Source: Rubrimonas sp036770645
GTDB lineage: Bacteria > Pseudomonadota > Alphaproteobacteria > Rhodobacterales > Rhodobacteraceae
Direction of reading: 5' to 3'
DNA: 55,462 nucleotides
NCBI GenBank assembly: GCA_036770645.1
Contig: DAIPIU010000010.1
Location: 1 to 55,462 of the forward strand
Positions 52,852 to 55,462 of the stretch are shown one piece after another; positions within the stretch are counted from its first letter, which is position 1, and the number at the start of each line of letters is the position of its first letter. The notes under the pieces are model-generated. The model did no database searches. It saw only the letters and a list, made by a program, of their open reading frames with translations, and was not told the DNA's origin. A program made the position numbers and the translations under genes.

Positions 52852-54146
52852 CCGCCGCGCCGCCCCGCTCGGCCCTGCTGGCGCTCTATCTGGGCCTGTC
52901 GCGGCTGGCGGCGCCGGCCGCGCGCGCCCTGCTGCGCCGCCGCCTCGCCCGCGGCAAGGAGGACCCCGCCCGCCTGCCCGAGCGCATGGGCCGCGCCTCC
53001 GCGGCCCGACCGCCGGGGACGCTGGTCTGGCTGCACGGGGCCAGCGTGGGCGAGGGGCTGGCGGCGCTCGACCTCGCGCGGCGGCTGCTGGCGGCGCGCC
53101 CCGGCCTGACGGCCCTGCTGACGACCGGCACCGTCACCTCGGCCGGCCTGATCGGCGACCGGCTGCCGGCCGGCGCGGTGCACCAGTATGCGCCGCTCGA
53201 TGCGCTGGGCTTTCTCGACCCGTTCCTCGCGCACTGGCGTCCCGACCTTGCGGCGCGGGTCGACAGCGAGCTGTGGCCAGCGACGCTGTGGGCGACGGCG
53301 CGCAGCGGGGCGCGGCTGGCGCTGGTCAACGCCCGGGTCTCGGCGGCCAGCGCGGCGGGCTGGCGGCGCGCGCCGCGCCTCGCGGCGGCGTTGCTGGGGC
53401 GTTTCGACGGGATCCTGGCGCAGGACGAGGCCGCGGCGGCGCGGCTGCGGTCGATGGGGGCCGACCCGGCGCGGCTGGCGGTCGGCGGCGCGCTGAAGGG
53501 GGCCGCGCCGCCGCCCGACGCCGATCCGGCGGCGCTGGCGGCGCTGCGCGAGGCGGTGCAGGGGCGGCCGGTCTGGCTGGCCGCCAGCACCCACGCGCCG
53601 GAGGAGGCGCTGGCGCTGGCCGCCCATGCCGCCGCCGCCCCCGCCCTGCCCGGGCTGCTGACTCTGATCGCGCCGCGCCATCCCGACCGCGGGGAGGGAA
53701 TCGCGGCGCTGGCGCGGACCGCCGGCCTGCGCGCCGCGCGCCGCGCCGCGGGCGAGGGGCCCGGGGGCGCGGATGTCTATGTCGCCGACACGCTGGGCGA
53801 GATGGGCCTGTGGTACCGCCTGTCGCCGCTGGCCTTCATCGGCGGCTCGGTCGCGCCGATGGGCGGGCACAACCCTTGGGAGCCCGCCGCGCTGGGCCCG
53901 GCGCTGGCGCACGGCCCCGATGTGGCGGCCTTCGCCGAGCCCTACGCGCTGCTTTCCGGCCATGCCCTGCCCGTGGCGGATGCCGCTGCGCTGGCGGACG
54001 CGATCCGCGCCTGCGTGGCCCCGGGGGGCGGGCCGACGTCCGAAGGGGCGCGGCGCGGCGCGGCGGCCCGCGCGGCGCTGGCGCCCGACGAGGGGCCGGC
54101 CGAGCGTGCCGTCGCGGCGCTGCTCGCGCTGCTGCCCGCGCCCTGA
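52848..54146 (+). CDS. waaA: Kdo transferase WaaA
   Basis: WaaA adds 3-deoxy-manno-octulosonic acid to lipid A precursor. The 432-residue protein has an N-terminal membrane-anchor helix, the WLHGASVGEG motif with the catalytic Glu, NARVSA, and the C-terminal donor site (FIGGSVAPMGGHNPWEPAALG). It starts with GTG at 52848, overlapping the acyltransferase stop by four bases. The final TGATG joins it to a short ORF before lpxK. Confidence 0.95.
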   Translation: MTAAPPRSALLALYLGLSRLAAPAARALLRRRLARGKEDPARLPERMGRASAARPPGTLVWLHGASVGEGLAALDLARRLLAARPGLTALLTTGTVTSAGLIGDRLPAGAVHQYAPLDALGFLDPFLAHWRPDLAARVDSELWPATLWATARSGARLALVNARVSAASAAGWRRAPRLAAALLGRFDGILAQDEAAAARLRSMGADPARLAVGGALKGAAPPPDADPAALAALREAVQGRPVWLAASTHAPEEALALAAHAAAAPALPGLLTLIAPRHPDRGEGIAALARTAGLRAARRAAGEGPGGADVYVADTLGEMGLWYRLSPLAFIGGSVAPMGGHNPWEPAALGPALAHGPDVAAFAEPYALLSGHALPVADAAALADAIRACVAPGGGPTSEGARRGAAARAALAPDEGPAERAVAALLALLPAP

Positions 54147-54361
54147 TGGCGACCCGCCCCATGACCGTCGGACGGAGAGGCGCGCGCGCCCTGCCCGCCC
54201 CCGCGCCCGCGGCAGGCCGCGATCCGCATCGCCCCGCGCATGATGGCAGCCGGGCCGGACCCTGCCGCGCCGCGCTGGCCGCGCGCCGCGGATCGGTGGC
54301 GGTGCCGGGCGCAGCCGCCGCCCGGCCCGCCTCGCGCCGCTGCACGGAGCGGACCCGCTGA
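54146..54361 (+). CDS. Possible 71-residue coupled ORF between waaA and lpxK
   Basis: This frame starts at the ATG within TGATG at the waaA stop and ends at the TGA that overlaps the lpxK ATG, so it would be translationally coupled at both ends. The product is Ala/Arg/Pro-rich, basic, with no signal, membrane helix or family match. The alternative is that these 215 bases are only an untranslated spacer and the overlaps are coincidence. Composition is what chance would give in such DNA. Confidence 0.35.
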   Translation: MATRPMTVGRRGARALPAPAPAAGRDPHRPAHDGSRAGPCRAALAARRGSVAVPGAAAARPASRRCTERTR

Positions 54362-55353
54362 TGCGCGCCCCGGCTTTCTGGGACCGGCCGCCCGACGCGC
54401 CGGGGGCGCTCACGCGCCTGCTGGCGCCGCTGTCGCTGCTGTGGACGCTGGCCGCGCGCCTGCGCCGGGCGCGCGCCCGGCCGGTCTTCGCACCCATCCC
54501 GGTGGTGTGCGTGGGCAACCTGACCGCAGGCGGGGCGGGCAAGACGCCCACCGCCATCGCCGTGCTGTCGGCGCTGGCCGGGGCCGGGCGCAGCCCCCAC
54601 GCGGTCAGCCGCGGCCATGGCGGGCGCGAGCCCGGGCCGCACCGCGTCGATCCTTTGCGCGACGGCGCGGCGAGGGTGGGCGACGAGCCGCTGCTGCTGG
54701 CCGCCTGGGCCCCGGCCTGGGTGGCGCGCGACCGCGCCGCGGGCATCGCCGCCGCGGCGGCGGCCGGGGCCGATGTCGCGGTGCTGGACGACGGCCACCA
54801 GAACCCGGGCTTCGCGAAGGACCTGTCTCTGGTCGTGGTCGATGCGGGGGCGGGATTCGGCAATGGCAGGGTCATCCCCGCGGGGCCGCTGCGCGAGCCG
54901 GTGTCCGAGGGGCTGGCCCGCGCCGATGCCGTGGTCCTGATCGGCGGGGACGCCGAGGCCGCGCGAACGCTGGCGCTGTGGCCGGCCCTCGCGGCCCTGC
55001 CGGTGCTGCGGGCGCGGCTGGAGCCGCTGGCCACCGGCCTGCCGCTGGACGGGGCCGAGGTGGTCGCCTTCGCCGGGATCGGGCGGCCGGAGAAGTTCTT
55101 CGCCACGCTGCGGGGCCTCGGCGCGCGGCTGGTCGCGGCGCACGCCTTCCCCGACCATGCGCGCTACGCGCCGGCGATACTGCGCCGCCTGCTGGCCGAG
55201 GCGCGCGGGCGCGGGGCCATGCTGGTGACCACCGAGAAGGACGCGGTGCGCCTGCCCCCCGCCTTCCGCCGCGATGCGCTGGCCCTGCCGGTGCGCCTGC
55301 GGTTCGAGGACCCCGCCGCGCTCGCCGCGCTGCTGGGCCGCCTGCGGCGCTGA
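54361..55353 (+). CDS. lpxK: Tetraacyldisaccharide 4'-kinase LpxK
   Basis: LpxK phosphorylates the lipid A precursor. The 330-residue protein has the P-loop in VGNLTAGGAGKTP, SRGHGG (usually SRGYGG), VGDEPLLLA, the catalytic DDGHQN, and the family's N-terminal membrane-associated helix (LLAPLSLLWTLAARL). It completes the lipid A block. After its stop the remaining 109 bases hold no gene. Confidence 0.95.
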   Translation: MRAPAFWDRPPDAPGALTRLLAPLSLLWTLAARLRRARARPVFAPIPVVCVGNLTAGGAGKTPTAIAVLSALAGAGRSPHAVSRGHGGREPGPHRVDPLRDGAARVGDEPLLLAAWAPAWVARDRAAGIAAAAAAGADVAVLDDGHQNPGFAKDLSLVVVDAGAGFGNGRVIPAGPLREPVSEGLARADAVVLIGGDAEAARTLALWPALAALPVLRARLEPLATGLPLDGAEVVAFAGIGRPEKFFATLRGLGARLVAAHAFPDHARYAPAILRRLLAEARGRGAMLVTTEKDAVRLPPAFRRDALALPVRLRFEDPAALAALLGRLRR

Positions 55354-55462
55354 GGCCCCCTCCGCCACGCCGGCGCCGCATTCGCGCCGCGCGGCCGCCC
55401 GACCCCGGCGGCAGCACTGCCGATGCGCCAGCGATGGCGTCCTGCGACGGCGGCGCGTCGCC

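Overview
The window is 55,462 bases of very GC-rich DNA (single 60-base lines I counted run from about 62% to 75% G+C). Gene content and order point to an alphaproteobacterium of the Rhodobacterales (Paracoccus/Rhodobacter-like). Pointers are a split methionine synthase, a Sinorhizobium-type chemotaxis operon, class II DAHP synthase, DUF3576 and DUF4170 genes, PrtD/PrtE-type secretion genes and a cysQ-DUF4170-acyltransferase-waaA-lpxK lipid A block. The DNA is almost entirely coding, mostly in tight operons with ATGA, GTGA or TGATG stop-start overlaps. Two 100-base N runs (4074-4173 and 28931-29030) are scaffold joins. I saw no tRNA, rRNA, CRISPR array, intact insertion sequence or prophage gene.

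Layout. 1-312: end of ygfZ. 677-1813: Tat-exported amidohydrolase. 2052-5272 (minus): acyl-CoA dehydrogenase (gapped), MBL hydrolase, zincin-like metallopeptidase. 5369-8109 (plus): sua5, then ureD-ureA-small ORF-ureB. The urease operon stops there: no ureC or ureEFG follows. 8280-9287 (minus): ligase-associated exonuclease without its usual ligase and helicase partners. 9416-13217: patatin-like lipoprotein, GntP-family permease, GlxA-type AraC regulator. 13339-18095: DAHP synthase, serB, msrP (without msrQ), LysE-type exporter, cytochrome b561. 18188-20193: WYL regulator of the CapW/BrxR shape, OmpA-like lipoprotein, a clear intrinsic terminator. 20269-25082: pepF, TIM-barrel isomerase, LolA-like chaperone, glutamine-synthetase-like ligase. 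25096-28832 (minus): metH in two overlapping genes.

29197-39415 is one chemotaxis operon: two MCPs, cheS, cheY1, cheA, cheW, cheR, cheB, cheY2, cheD, cheT. The order matches the S. meliloti che operon, in which CheY1 acts as a phosphate sink and CheS/CheT assist signal termination. Here CheB has lost every recognisable phosphorylation residue of its receiver domain, and the second MCP ends in a CheR/CheB-docking-like pentapeptide on a long disordered tail. The leader carries a CtrA-like box and a perfect 10-bp inverted repeat.

39546-47420 is mostly on the minus strand: porin, DUF3576 lipoprotein (plus), pterin dehydratase, FemAB/GNAT-like protein, GDPD, RidA-like protein, and a type I secretion adaptor/ABC pair with no substrate gene in view. 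47614-55353 (plus) is an envelope block: mlaA, mlaC, a small membrane protein, pmbA, cysQ, DUF4170, DUF374 acyltransferase, waaA, a possible 71-residue coupled ORF, and lpxK.

The most useful leads are the CheB pseudo-receiver, the junction at 8110-8279 where two normally longer operons both end beside an AT-rich scar, the orphan CapW/BrxR-like regulator, and the che-operon leader.
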